From: Desulfoluna sp.
GTDB lineage: Bacteria; Desulfobacterota; Desulfobacteria; Desulfobacterales; Desulfolunaceae
Direction of reading: 5' to 3'
DNA: 44,618 nucleotides
Assembly: GCF_030145185.1 (NCBI RefSeq)
Contig: NZ_JAQYWB010000048.1
Span: forward strand, 1-44,618
Below are positions 24,643 to 32,551 of the stretch, one piece after another; the first letter of the stretch is position 1; each line of letters starts with the position of its first letter. Below the pieces are notes generated by a model. The model made no database searches. It saw only the letters and a list, made by a program, of their open reading frames with translations, and was not told the DNA's origin. Both the position numbers and the translations under genes were made by a program.

Positions 24643-25848
24643 TTATCCCTCCCTTGTCCAGAGGGAGGCGATGGCAGGGCCGGTTCCTACGCAGAGGGAG
24701 GCACCGCCGACCTTTAAGTCAAGGCGTTCCATTTCGTAATAGAGGCTGACGAGGATGCGAAGGGCGGTACAGCCCACGGGGTGGCCCAGGGCGATACCGG
24801 AGCCGTTGTGGTTGGTCTTCTCCATGGAGAGCCTTATGCCGGACTCCTCTTTCAGCATGCGACCCACGCCGAGGAACTGGGCGGCAAAGGCTTCGTTTAT
24901 TTCCCAGTAATCCACATCATCAAAGGCGTAACCGGTACCTTTCAGGGCTTTGGGAATTGCCACGGCGGGCCCCAGGCCCATGAGCTTCGGATCCACCCCG
25001 GCACAGGCGGTGTTGATTAGTTTCATCAGGGGCTTGATCCCGAGTTCTCTGGCTTTGGCTTCGCTCATGAGGATTGCTGCGGCGGCTCCATCGTTAATCC
25101 CGGAAGCATTGGCAGCGGTAACCACGCCCTCTTTTTTGAATGCGGGCTTGAGTGCCGCCAGGCTCTCCAGGGTGCTGTTGGCGATGGGGTGCTCATCGGT
25201 GTCAAAGACGGTCGTCCCTTTTCGGGTGATGATTTCAAAGGGGGTGATCTCCCGTTTGAAGTGGCCCGCGTCAATGGCGGCAAGGGCTCGGGTATGGCTT
25301 AAAAGGGCCAGCTCATCGCACTCTTTCCGGGTGATCCCGTATTTATCGGCCACGTTTTCTGCGGTGATTCCCATGTGACCGCCTGCCAGCTCATCCACCA
25401 GGGCGTCTGTCAGCAGGGAGTCTTCGATGGCGCCGGGTCCCATGCGATACCCGGATCTCGCCTTGGGGAGCATGTAGGGGGCGCCTGTCATGCTCTCGGC
25501 GCCCACGACCATGGCGATCTCGTTTTTGCCGAGCATAATGCTGTGGGCGGCAATCTCGACCGCGCGCATTCCGGAACCGCAGTTCTGGTTGATGGAGACG
25601 GCGCTGCTGGCATCGGAAAAGCCGATGCGTTTGGAGACCTGGCGGGCGGGGAGGGATCCCTGCATGCCGGGAAGGCATTGGGCCAGCACCAGCTCATCGA
25701 TGGTTTCCACATCGATGCCGGCACGGGTGACGGCCTCCTTGCCCACGTGGACGGCAAGCTCCCGTGCTGAGACATTTTTCAGGGCTCCCTGGAATTTGCC
25801 GATGGCGGTTCGGCAGGCACTGACCATCACAACATTTTGCATTTCCAC
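24643..25848 (-). CDS. Thiolase / acetyl-CoA C-acyltransferase
   Basis: A 401-residue thiolase catalysing reversible Claisen condensation or thiolysis of acyl-CoA, fitting fatty-acid degradation or acetoacetyl-CoA formation. The nucleophile is C90 (INQNCGSGMRA), with NEAFA, GHPVGCT (H356) and the C-terminal C386. The last motif reads CVGTGPA instead of the usual CxGGGxG. A GTG at 25848 follows AGGAGGA at 5 bases; an ATG six bases further in is an alternative start. It stands alone, not in a beta-oxidation operon; the acyl-CoA synthetase at 1-811 is 24 kb away. Confidence 0.93.
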   Translation of the reverse strand: MEMQNVVMVSACRTAIGKFQGALKNVSARELAVHVGKEAVTRAGIDVETIDELVLAQCLPGMQGSLPARQVSKRIGFSDASSAVSINQNCGSGMRAVEIAAHSIMLGKNEIAMVVGAESMTGAPYMLPKARSGYRMGPGAIEDSLLTDALVDELAGGHMGITAENVADKYGITRKECDELALLSHTRALAAIDAGHFKREITPFEIITRKGTTVFDTDEHPIANSTLESLAALKPAFKKEGVVTAANASGINDGAAAAILMSEAKARELGIKPLMKLINTACAGVDPKLMGLGPAVAIPKALKGTGYAFDDVDYWEINEAFAAQFLGVGRMLKEESGIRLSMEKTNHNGSGIALGHPVGCTALRILVSLYYEMERLDLKVGGASLCVGTGPAIASLWTREG

Positions 25849-26149
25849 ATCTTCCTCCTGTGACCTGGTTGATACGTTATGGGTTATTTTTGTATGCCTG
25901 ATTCAGTGAATGTCATGGGGTAGGGGTATTCCTGTAAACATGCTTTCCGTTGCGTACGAGCTCGCTTCTTAAGAAACGATGTTAACGTATTGAACGACCA
26001 TAAATAGCCAAAAATGAGTGAGATGTATAGAAAAAACAAGGGCCGGTAGATTTTGGCGGAAGCGGTCGAGGGGGGAGGCCCGTTGGGAGGTCTCCCCCGT
26101 GGCGGGTCAGGGGGTGGGTTGAAAGGGGGCGGTGCGGCCGTGGCGTTTC
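25849..26149. other. Intergenic region upstream of the thiolase gene
   Basis: The 300 bases should contain the thiolase promoter on the minus strand. An A+T-richer stretch lies at 25975-26040, but no convincing -35/-10 pair, dyad or RNA gene was recognised. Confidence 0.4.
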
Positions 26150-26452
26150 TTATCCATGGGCTTGTGGCTGGGGCGTAAAATCATGACCGTTTTGCTCCTG
26201 CATCAGTCGGCCGTTGCGGAACCAGAGAATAATGTCGGTGGTCACCATAAAGGCGTTGATTCCGTAAAGAATAATGACGGCATCATAGCTGTAAATGAGC
26301 TTGTGGGCGATGCCGGCGGCATAGCCGACGAGGACGATACAGAGAAACTGAAGGCTTTTCCCCGAGTTATTTTGTGATGTCCAGGATTTCCAGATGGAAG
26401 CGGGCCAGGCAAAGCCGAAACACAGCAGCATGGCGATTTCAAATACACTCAT
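26150..26452 (-). CDS. Small three-helix membrane protein, PQ-loop-like
   Basis: A 100-residue protein with three predicted membrane helices (about 3-17, 33-50 and 58-78) and a hydrophilic C-terminal tail. WPASIWKSWTSQNNSGKS after the first helix resembles the PQ-loop/SemiSWEET pattern (P-x-I-x-K-S, then G-K-S), but the PQ itself is missing. I recall similar 'hypothetical membrane proteins' in anaerobes such as clostridia. The ribosome-binding site is weak. A sugar or amino-acid transport role is only a possibility. Confidence 0.6.
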   Translation of the reverse strand: MSVFEIAMLLCFGFAWPASIWKSWTSQNNSGKSLQFLCIVLVGYAAGIAHKLIYSYDAVIILYGINAFMVTTDIILWFRNGRLMQEQNGHDFTPQPQAHG

Positions 26453-26592
26453 AAAAAAGCCTATAATTTTAAAAAAGTCAGGGGCATGGTGCCCATAAGG
26501 GAGGGGTGGCGGGAACTCTACGGCAGGGATCCGTGTGACCCTTATAAATGAGGCTATACCACCCTCGCTGGAAAATGAAAAGCGGTGGACGT

Positions 26593-26616
26593 GACCCGGT
26601 GGATATTTACCGGGTC
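26593..26616. promoter_or_regulatory. Operator-like 8-bp perfect dyad
   Basis: GACCCGGT (26593-26600) and ACCGGGTC (26609-26616) are perfect inverted arms with an 8-base AT-rich spacer, ending 15 bases before the -35 box of the adjacent promoter. The size and position suit an activator or repressor dimer. It could also be a hairpin of an upstream transcript. Confidence 0.45.
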
Positions 26617-26631
26617 ATGTGGGGGGAGGAA

Positions 26632-26660
26632 TTGACATAAGGAGACGTTTCGAAGATAAT
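26632..26660 (+). promoter_or_regulatory. Near-consensus sigma-70 promoter
   Basis: TTGACA (26632-26637), 17-base spacer, GATAAT (26655-26660): six of six and five of six matches at ideal spacing. It points at the small secreted protein gene (26851), giving a leader of about 185 bases. Confidence 0.7.
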
Positions 26661-26850
26661 GGATAAAAATGTCAATGTGACCGAAGAGGGAATTTCTCGA
26701 GACAGAGAGGTTCTTCCTTGGGGCGCAGAGTCATTTGTCAGGCTGTTCACCGGGCGAGCCACAAGAGCCCTTACCCATCTTCGAACAGCGTGCATCTCGA
26801 CATTCCTTTCGTGTGCGTGGAAGCATCCCCAAAAATTAAGGAGACAGATC

Positions 26851-27243
26851 ATGGACCGAAGAGTTTACGTTCTTTTTATGGTGTTACCGCTTCTGGTGTT
26901 TTTTACGATGTCCTCCGCCTCTGCCGAAACCCTGAAGGTGAAGGGGACGATTATGGGGGCGAGCTGTGCCATGAATAAAACCGCCTGCGCCAAAAGTCTT
27001 AAGGATCCCCTTGTCTCTATGGAACGGGATTTTGTGCTCGTGGCTGAAGATGGCACCCCCTATTTTCTCCCCAACATGACACGAATTGCCAAGCAGAAGC
27101 TTGTGGGCAAAGAGGTTGAGGTGGCCGGAAAGGTGATGGGGAATCGTCTGTTCGTGCATAAGGTGGACACGATGATGATGGGTGGGATGGTCTGCTCCTG
27201 GAGCTGGGATTTGAATGTGAGGAATCTCAGGCATCCCAGGTGA
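26851..27243 (+). CDS. Small secreted protein of unknown function
   Basis: A 130-residue exported protein. The signal peptide (MDRRVYVLFMVLPLLVFF ... SASA) is followed by a small beta-rich domain of about 105 residues. It contains three cysteines (CAMNKTAC and CSW near the C-terminus) and a methionine-rich MMMGGM stretch, which could bind metal (inference). The ATG at 26851 is chosen for its AAGGAGA site and because the signal peptide starts there. It has a strong promoter upstream and a strong terminator downstream, so it is a single-gene unit, probably well expressed. Confidence 0.75.
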   Translation: MDRRVYVLFMVLPLLVFFTMSSASAETLKVKGTIMGASCAMNKTACAKSLKDPLVSMERDFVLVAEDGTPYFLPNMTRIAKQKLVGKEVEVAGKVMGNRLFVHKVDTMMMGGMVCSWSWDLNVRNLRHPR

Positions 27244-27288
27244 TTTTTTAAAAAGCGGCTTTTCCCCCGGCCGCTTTCGATCCGTTTT

Positions 27289-27332
27289 AAAAAAACCCGC
27301 ACAGGCGAATAAACGCCGGTGCGGGTTTTTTA
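27289..27332. terminator. Bidirectional Rho-independent terminator
   Basis: AAAAACCCGCAC (27291-27302) pairs with GTGCGGGTTTTT (27319-27330), and GGCG/CGCC extend the stem after one mismatch. A- and T-runs flank it on both sides, so it can end the secreted-protein gene (plus) and the EEP hydrolase (minus); the minus stop codon lies within it. A smaller hairpin AAAGCGGC/GCCGCTTT precedes it at 27252-27277. Confidence 0.9.
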
Positions 27333-28091
27333 TTGGAACCGGCAGAGAACCGGGAAGTGGTCGGAGGGGTAGACACCTCCGAATGGATGTTTGATCACTT
27401 CGGCATCTTTCACTTTGAGCCCCCCCTTGTAGAGAATCCAGTCGATATGTTTTCCGAGGTCGGTTCCGGTGAAGCCGTGGAAGGTGGAGGAGTACTCTCC
27501 GTCGAAGCTGTCCTTGAACCCGCCGGATTCCAGCACCTGATGAGCCAGGCTCTCGGGCGGAGCGTTGAAGTCTCCGGTGATGATCATGGGCAGATCCCCT
27601 GGGAAATCCTTTAAAAATTCTAACAGCAGATCCGCACTCTGTTTTTGTACCTCGGCGTCAAAATCAAAGTGGGTGGTGACGCAGATGATGCGTTCCGCCC
27701 CGCGGGTGAATTCTCCGATGACGCACTGACGCGGCCACTTGCTCCCCGGCAGCAGGCTCTCTTCATGGGGGGTGTCGCTTAAAAAACAGTGGGCATGGCG
27801 GAGACAGGTCCACTCTTTCTGGTAAAAGATCAGGTTGTTCTGCCAGGTCGAAGGCGAGGGGTTGCGTACCCCGATAAATCGATAATCCCGCAAGAGTTGT
27901 GCGAGGTATCGGGTTTGAAAATTATTGGCCTCCTGCATGCCGATGAAGTCTGGCTGGGTGGTTTCGAACAGAGGGCCGTAGGCTTCACGGCGGTGTTCCC
28001 AGGCATTTTTCCCGTCGTCGGCAAGGCCAAACCTGAGGTTGATGCTCATTACGGAAAAGGGGCGACTCGTGGGATCGGATGAAGAGTTCAT
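27330..28091 (-). CDS. Endonuclease/exonuclease/phosphatase (EEP) family hydrolase
   Basis: A 253-residue metal-dependent phosphoesterase of the EEP fold. Catalytic residues are in place: N18 (SINLRFG), E54 (GMQEANN), H141 (TTHFD), D174 and N176 (ITGDFNAPP), D225-region HIDWIL, and H245 (PSDHFPV). There is no signal peptide, so it is cytoplasmic. The family covers DNA repair nucleases, sugar-phosphate and lipid phosphatases; this short form with NLRFG and HIDWILY most resembles the uncharacterised group annotated simply as EEP hydrolases. Substrate unknown. The ATG at 28091 has a weak AGGTG site. Confidence 0.88.
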   Translation of the reverse strand: MNSSSDPTSRPFSVMSINLRFGLADDGKNAWEHRREAYGPLFETTQPDFIGMQEANNFQTRYLAQLLRDYRFIGVRNPSPSTWQNNLIFYQKEWTCLRHAHCFLSDTPHEESLLPGSKWPRQCVIGEFTRGAERIICVTTHFDFDAEVQKQSADLLLEFLKDFPGDLPMIITGDFNAPPESLAHQVLESGGFKDSFDGEYSSTFHGFTGTDLGKHIDWILYKGGLKVKDAEVIKHPFGGVYPSDHFPVLCRFQ

Positions 28092-28230
28092 GGCACCTGC
28101 AGGGGTCAGGGGTTATGGGAGGCGGGCAACCGGATGAAAGATCAGTCTTCCAATCATAGAGCAGGTCTGCACTCTCTGTCAAAACACGTTTTCAGGACGC
28201 CGGAAAAAGCCAATCGTGCCGTTGGCAGGG

Positions 28231-29292
28231 CTAAAATCGATAGGTGACGCCCATCCCGGCCATGGCGGTCTCTCCTTCATAGAAGTCGAGGTTGGAGTCT
28301 GTGCGGGAGACCCTGATGAGCATCGAAAAGCTCAGATTGTCACGACCCCAGCGCAGAGGGGCCTCGATGCCCAGGGAGGCGCTGTAGGATCGGTCTTCCC
28401 TTTTTTTACCAAAGACCGGGTGGGTCCCATCGTAGTCTGCCTGGTGAAAAGAGAGAGTGGAAAAGGCCTGACAAATGGGGTGACGGACGATGACGGAGAC
28501 CTTGCCCCCAACCTTGTTAAAGCGGTGTGCCTTGCCCTCGGCTTCATTGCAAAGGAGGTCGAGGGTTGTGCCCAGTATGATGGATTGGCTCACGGGGATG
28601 CGCAGCCCTGTCTCGATGAGGTGGGCGTCACCGGAGCGCTTGAGGGCTTGCAGGTCGCTGTGGCTGAGCGGGGTGCTGGTTTCATGGGTGTAGGCTTGTC
28701 CTGACTCTTCATCCTCAATGTCACTGGTTCCGAAGGCGTAGGTCAAAAAGAAGGGGGAGCCCAGCAGGGATTCCGCCTTAAATTGGAAGCCTTGGGAGGT
28801 TCTGTCGGTCTCTTCTCTTTCCTTACCCGTTAGAAAGGGATCTTTCCATACCTCATCGTCAAGCAGAGGGAGCTCGGGTATCCAGGAGAGGCTGAGGGCG
28901 GTGCCATTGTCCAGCTGGTGCCGGGCGCCCACTTCGAGGAAGTAGGTTCCCTCTACGATATTGGAGTTTGGGGTTCCTGCGAACAGGGCCGTCTTGCGGT
29001 TATCAAAGGTGTAGTTGAGGTTCCAAATAATGATGGGGATAAACTCTGTCTCAGAGGAAGACGACGTGTCCAGGGACGTGATGAGTTTGTTCTCATCGCT
29101 GACCGCATTCACAGGCTTGGTGAGGTGTATCACGCCGGCCATGACCTTGATATCGCTTTGAAAGCCGGGTTCGGCTTTGTCCCTGGGGCTGGCGGCGTCG
29201 GCCTCGGGCGTAACCAGCGCAAGAAGCAGGATGATCAGGCAGAGACCTCGCGCTGCCGATGAATGAGTCCTTTTACGTTTCCAGGTGATCAT
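28231..29292 (-). CDS. DUF2860-like outer-membrane beta-barrel protein
   Basis: A 353-residue exported protein. A basic N-terminus and hydrophobic core (GLCLIILLLALVTP) form a signal peptide ending near ADA. The mature part begins with AEPGFQSDIKVMAG and SDENKLITSLDTSSSSETEF, which I associate with DUF2860, then repeated beta strands, and it ends in phenylalanine (GVTYRF) as outer-membrane barrels do. The ATG at 29292 is chosen because the signal peptide starts there; an AAGGAA site precedes it. It lies 119 bases after the RND pump gene on the same strand and may belong to that operon. Function unknown. Confidence 0.7.
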   Translation of the reverse strand: MITWKRKRTHSSAARGLCLIILLLALVTPEADAASPRDKAEPGFQSDIKVMAGVIHLTKPVNAVSDENKLITSLDTSSSSETEFIPIIIWNLNYTFDNRKTALFAGTPNSNIVEGTYFLEVGARHQLDNGTALSLSWIPELPLLDDEVWKDPFLTGKEREETDRTSQGFQFKAESLLGSPFFLTYAFGTSDIEDEESGQAYTHETSTPLSHSDLQALKRSGDAHLIETGLRIPVSQSIILGTTLDLLCNEAEGKAHRFNKVGGKVSVIVRHPICQAFSTLSFHQADYDGTHPVFGKKREDRSYSASLGIEAPLRWGRDNLSFSMLIRVSRTDSNLDFYEGETAMAGMGVTYRF

Positions 29293-29411
29293 GTGAGATA
29301 ATTCCTTCGGTGTGTGGATGGGGCTGGGCTTAGAAAATGAACGCCACCCTCTCCGTTTGGGGCGGGAGGGTAAGCATGGGATGAGCAATCCGTCCTCGGA
29401 CGCGTCCTGAT

Positions 29412-32400
29412 TTATAACCTCGGCACCTCTTCCACGGTTCGGTCGATGGGTTCCTCAATACGACCCGCAAGGGCTTTTATGTCTTCAAGGATCATGTAGA
29501 GGCTGGGGACAAGGAGCAGGGTGATGACCGTAGCAAAGAGAATACCGAATCCAAGAGAGATGGCCATGGGGATGAGGAACTTTGCCTGACGTGAGGTCTC
29601 AAAGATCATGGGGGCCAGCCCGCCGAAGGTGGTGATGGTGGTGAGCATGATGGGGCGAAATCTCTGGATGCCTGCCAGCTGCACCGCCTCCTTTAAGGGG
29701 ATTCCTTCGGCCCGTCTCCGGTTGGAAAAATCGATGAAGATCAACGAGTCGTTGACCACCACGCCTGCCAGGGCCACGATGCCGAAGAGGCTCATGATGG
29801 AGAGGGAGTACCCCATAAGAAGGTGCCCCATGACCGCCCCGATGATGCCAAAGGGGATGCAGATCATGATGATGATGGGCTGAAAGTAGCTCCGAAACGG
29901 AATGGCCAAAAGGGCATAGATAATGATCATCGACATGAGAAGGCCCTGGACCAGGCTGGCGATACTCTCCTTGAGGTCTGCCTGTTTGCCCTGGAAGCTG
30001 TAGGAGAGACCGGGTACCTCATCCATGATGCGCCGGAGTCCGTCATTTTTCAGTGCCTCTGTGATGAGGCCTGCCTGGGCTTCGGGGATGATATTGGCGG
30101 TGACGTCACGGATTCTTTGCTGGTTGCGTCTGCTGATGGTCGTGTAAGCACGCCCACGCTCAATATTCACTACCTGGTGCAGGGGAAGGTCCACACCCTG
30201 GGGGCTCCGCAGGATCAACGACTCCAGATGCTCTTCGGAGTTTCTCTCCTCCCTGGGCAGACGCACCATCACCTTCACCTCATCCCGGCCCCTTTGAAAA
30301 CGCACGGCTTCAATGCCGTAGTAGGCATTTCGAACCTGGCGGGCAACGTCTTCTGCCCGGAATCCAAGCCGTTCACCTTCGGGTCGCATGGTGAGATCAA
30401 ACTGAACCTTGCCGGTGGCCGATCCGTCATCAATGTCCTGGGTGTTGGGGAAGACCTCAAGCTCTTTGGCAAGGAGGGCGCCGGCACGGTCCAGGGCGGT
30501 GATGTCCCTGTGGCGAAGCTCGATGGTGAGCCCTTTGCCTGAGCCGGGGCCGCCTCTGTTGGATTGAAAGAGACCCGACTCCACACCGGGCAGTGAGCCC
30601 ACGCGCTCACGCCATGCACGGGTAAGCTCCGTGGTGCTGATGGGGCGCATCTCAGGGGGGGTGAGGATGATTCGGATGCGGATGTTCTCTTCATTGATGC
30701 GGGTGAGAATTCCTCTGGAAAGCTGTTCCCCGCCATTTTCGTCAATGACCGCAAGGCCCGCGGCCACAGCAATCCCTGCGATGCGTTCTACCTCATCTGC
30801 GGGCGTGCCGTAGGGCAGGATAAGGTTTGCAAAGGCGTAGTTCGACTCGATCTTTGGGAAGAGCTCCATGCCCATGCGGCCGGAGAGGCTCCAGGCACTG
30901 GTGATGATAAGAACGGCAAAACCAATGGCGAGGGTGGTGTATCTGTGTGTGGTGCAGAGCCTCAGAAGGGGGCCATAGCGTCTCTCCACGAAGCGGGTGA
31001 AGCCGTTTGAAAATCGCTTCTGGGCATCAGAGAGCGGCTTCATAAAGCCTGTGAACCCTTCGCGGGTGCTGTGGCCCAGGTGCGCGGGAAGAATAAAAAG
31101 GCTCTCCACTAAAGAGATGGCAAAGACCACCACCACGACGAGGGGAATACTCTGAAAAATTTTCCCGAGAAAGCCCGGTACGAAGTAGATGGGCATGAAG
31201 GCTACCATGTTGGTGAGTACGCTGAAGACCACCGGCTTGGAGATCTCTTGTGCCCCTTCGATGGCAGCGGGCAGAAGATCCATGCCCTGTTGACGCTTGT
31301 GGTAGATGTTTTCCCCCACCACGATGGCGTCATCCACCACGATGCCCAGCGTCACGATAAAGGCGAACATGGTCACCACGTTGATGGAAAAGTCGGAGAA
31401 GGGCAGTATCAGAAACGCCCCTAAAAAAGAGATGGGAATACCCAGAGAGACCCAGAAGGCGAGGCGAATTTCGAGAAAGAGCGCGAGGATGACAAAGACA
31501 AGGCCCAGCCCGATCAAGGCGTTTTTGATCAGCAAGGTTCCACGTTGCTTGAAGACCACGGAGAGATCTCGCACCATGTCTGCCTGGAGGCCTTTGGGCA
31601 TCCCCTCTTTGAACTGGGTCAGGGTTTGCCTGGCCACCTCGGCGACCTTAAGGGGTTTCTGGTTGCCCACACGGTAGACCTCCACCATGACGGCGGGGAG
31701 GCCGTTGAAGGTTGCATACCTTGAGGTTTCGGAAAAGCCCTCCCTCACCACGGCCACATCGCCCACGGTGAGGCGGGAACCATCCTCCTGGGTGATGAGG
31801 GTGAGGCTGGAAAAATCCTGGGCGGTGTAGCGTTTTTCCCGCATGCGCACCAGAAGCTCACCGCCATCGGTTTTTAAGCTGCCGCCGGGAATGTCCACGG
31901 AGGCGTTATTCACCATGGACGCGACCTGGGCCAGGGTGAGTCCGTATCGCCTCAAGGCGTCCTGGGAGAAATCCACCTGAATCTCAGGGGCGCGCACGTC
32001 CTGAAGGGTCACCACCGTGATCTCGGGGTTCTCTAACAGTTTGGACCGAAAGGTCTCAGCCATGCCCTTGAGCACCGATGTCTTCTGCTCCCCATAGATA
32101 GCAAAAGAGATGACCTCGCGCTGTCGGGCGGCAATGGCCACATCGGGGTTTTCGGCATCCACGGGAAGGGAGGTGATGGCATCTACCTGGCGGTCGATAT
32201 CCTGGTAGAGTTTCTGGATATCGGCCCCATCCAGGGCTTCCACGGTGACGGTGCCACCGCCCTCATAGGCCATCGATGTCACCTCTTTGGCCCCCTCAAG
32301 GCCTTGAACGGCCTCTTCCACCACCAGAAGCACGCCGCGCTCCACCTCTTCTGGGCTTGCGCCGGGGTAGGGGACACTGATGTTGATGAAATCAAGGGCA

Positions 32401-32549
32401 AAATCGGGAAAGACCTCCTGTTTGATGGAGGAGCCGATGATGAAACCACCGATGAGGAGAATGGCCATGAGAAGGTTGGCGGCCACTGAGTTTCCAGCCA
32501 TCCAGGCGATGGGGCCGCGAGTTCTGATGTGTTTTTCAGGGGTACCCAT
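29412..32549 (-). CDS. RND efflux pump inner-membrane permease, HAE type
   Basis: A 1045-residue proton-driven exporter with twelve helices and two large periplasmic loops. TM4 carries TLGIVVDDAIVVGEN with adjacent D406-D407, the hallmark of drug/hydrophobe (HAE) pumps rather than heavy-metal (HME) pumps, in which the motif is usually DFGxxVDGAVVMVEN. A second-half helix reads GIVALAGVVVNDSLIFI. It starts 2 bases after the adaptor stop, so the three genes from 35220 to 29412 form one operon. By position it is the 'A' gene of a C-B-A set next to an anti-sigma/sensor/sigma module. The substrate is unknown. Confidence 0.93.
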   Translation of the reverse strand: MGTPEKHIRTRGPIAWMAGNSVAANLLMAILLIGGFIIGSSIKQEVFPDFALDFINISVPYPGASPEEVERGVLLVVEEAVQGLEGAKEVTSMAYEGGGTVTVEALDGADIQKLYQDIDRQVDAITSLPVDAENPDVAIAARQREVISFAIYGEQKTSVLKGMAETFRSKLLENPEITVVTLQDVRAPEIQVDFSQDALRRYGLTLAQVASMVNNASVDIPGGSLKTDGGELLVRMREKRYTAQDFSSLTLITQEDGSRLTVGDVAVVREGFSETSRYATFNGLPAVMVEVYRVGNQKPLKVAEVARQTLTQFKEGMPKGLQADMVRDLSVVFKQRGTLLIKNALIGLGLVFVILALFLEIRLAFWVSLGIPISFLGAFLILPFSDFSINVVTMFAFIVTLGIVVDDAIVVGENIYHKRQQGMDLLPAAIEGAQEISKPVVFSVLTNMVAFMPIYFVPGFLGKIFQSIPLVVVVVFAISLVESLFILPAHLGHSTREGFTGFMKPLSDAQKRFSNGFTRFVERRYGPLLRLCTTHRYTTLAIGFAVLIITSAWSLSGRMGMELFPKIESNYAFANLILPYGTPADEVERIAGIAVAAGLAVIDENGGEQLSRGILTRINEENIRIRIILTPPEMRPISTTELTRAWRERVGSLPGVESGLFQSNRGGPGSGKGLTIELRHRDITALDRAGALLAKELEVFPNTQDIDDGSATGKVQFDLTMRPEGERLGFRAEDVARQVRNAYYGIEAVRFQRGRDEVKVMVRLPREERNSEEHLESLILRSPQGVDLPLHQVVNIERGRAYTTISRRNQQRIRDVTANIIPEAQAGLITEALKNDGLRRIMDEVPGLSYSFQGKQADLKESIASLVQGLLMSMIIIYALLAIPFRSYFQPIIIMICIPFGIIGAVMGHLLMGYSLSIMSLFGIVALAGVVVNDSLIFIDFSNRRRAEGIPLKEAVQLAGIQRFRPIMLTTITTFGGLAPMIFETSRQAKFLIPMAISLGFGILFATVITLLLVPSLYMILEDIKALAGRIEEPIDRTVEEVPRL

Positions 32550-32551
32550 GA

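Larger units (their letters stand above)
26453..26850. other. Intergenic region between divergent genes at 26.5-26.85 kb
   Basis: Contains the operator-like dyad and near-consensus promoter listed separately, then a 180-base leader for the small secreted protein. The leader is open in the frame of the gene from an ATG at 26659, but that ATG overlaps the -10 box and should not be transcribed. Confidence 0.6.

Noticed and set aside
26659-26850. 64-codon N-terminal extension of the small secreted protein.
   Set aside because: The upstream ATG overlaps the predicted -10 box and so would not be in the transcript; the signal peptide and AAGGAGA site mark the start at 26851.
29412-32549. Assigning the pump to the heavy-metal (HME/CzcA) family because of the Cnr-like regulators.
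   Set aside because: TM4 has the VVDDAIVVGEN motif of HAE pumps, and the adaptor lacks the metal-binding extensions of Cnr/Czc adaptors.
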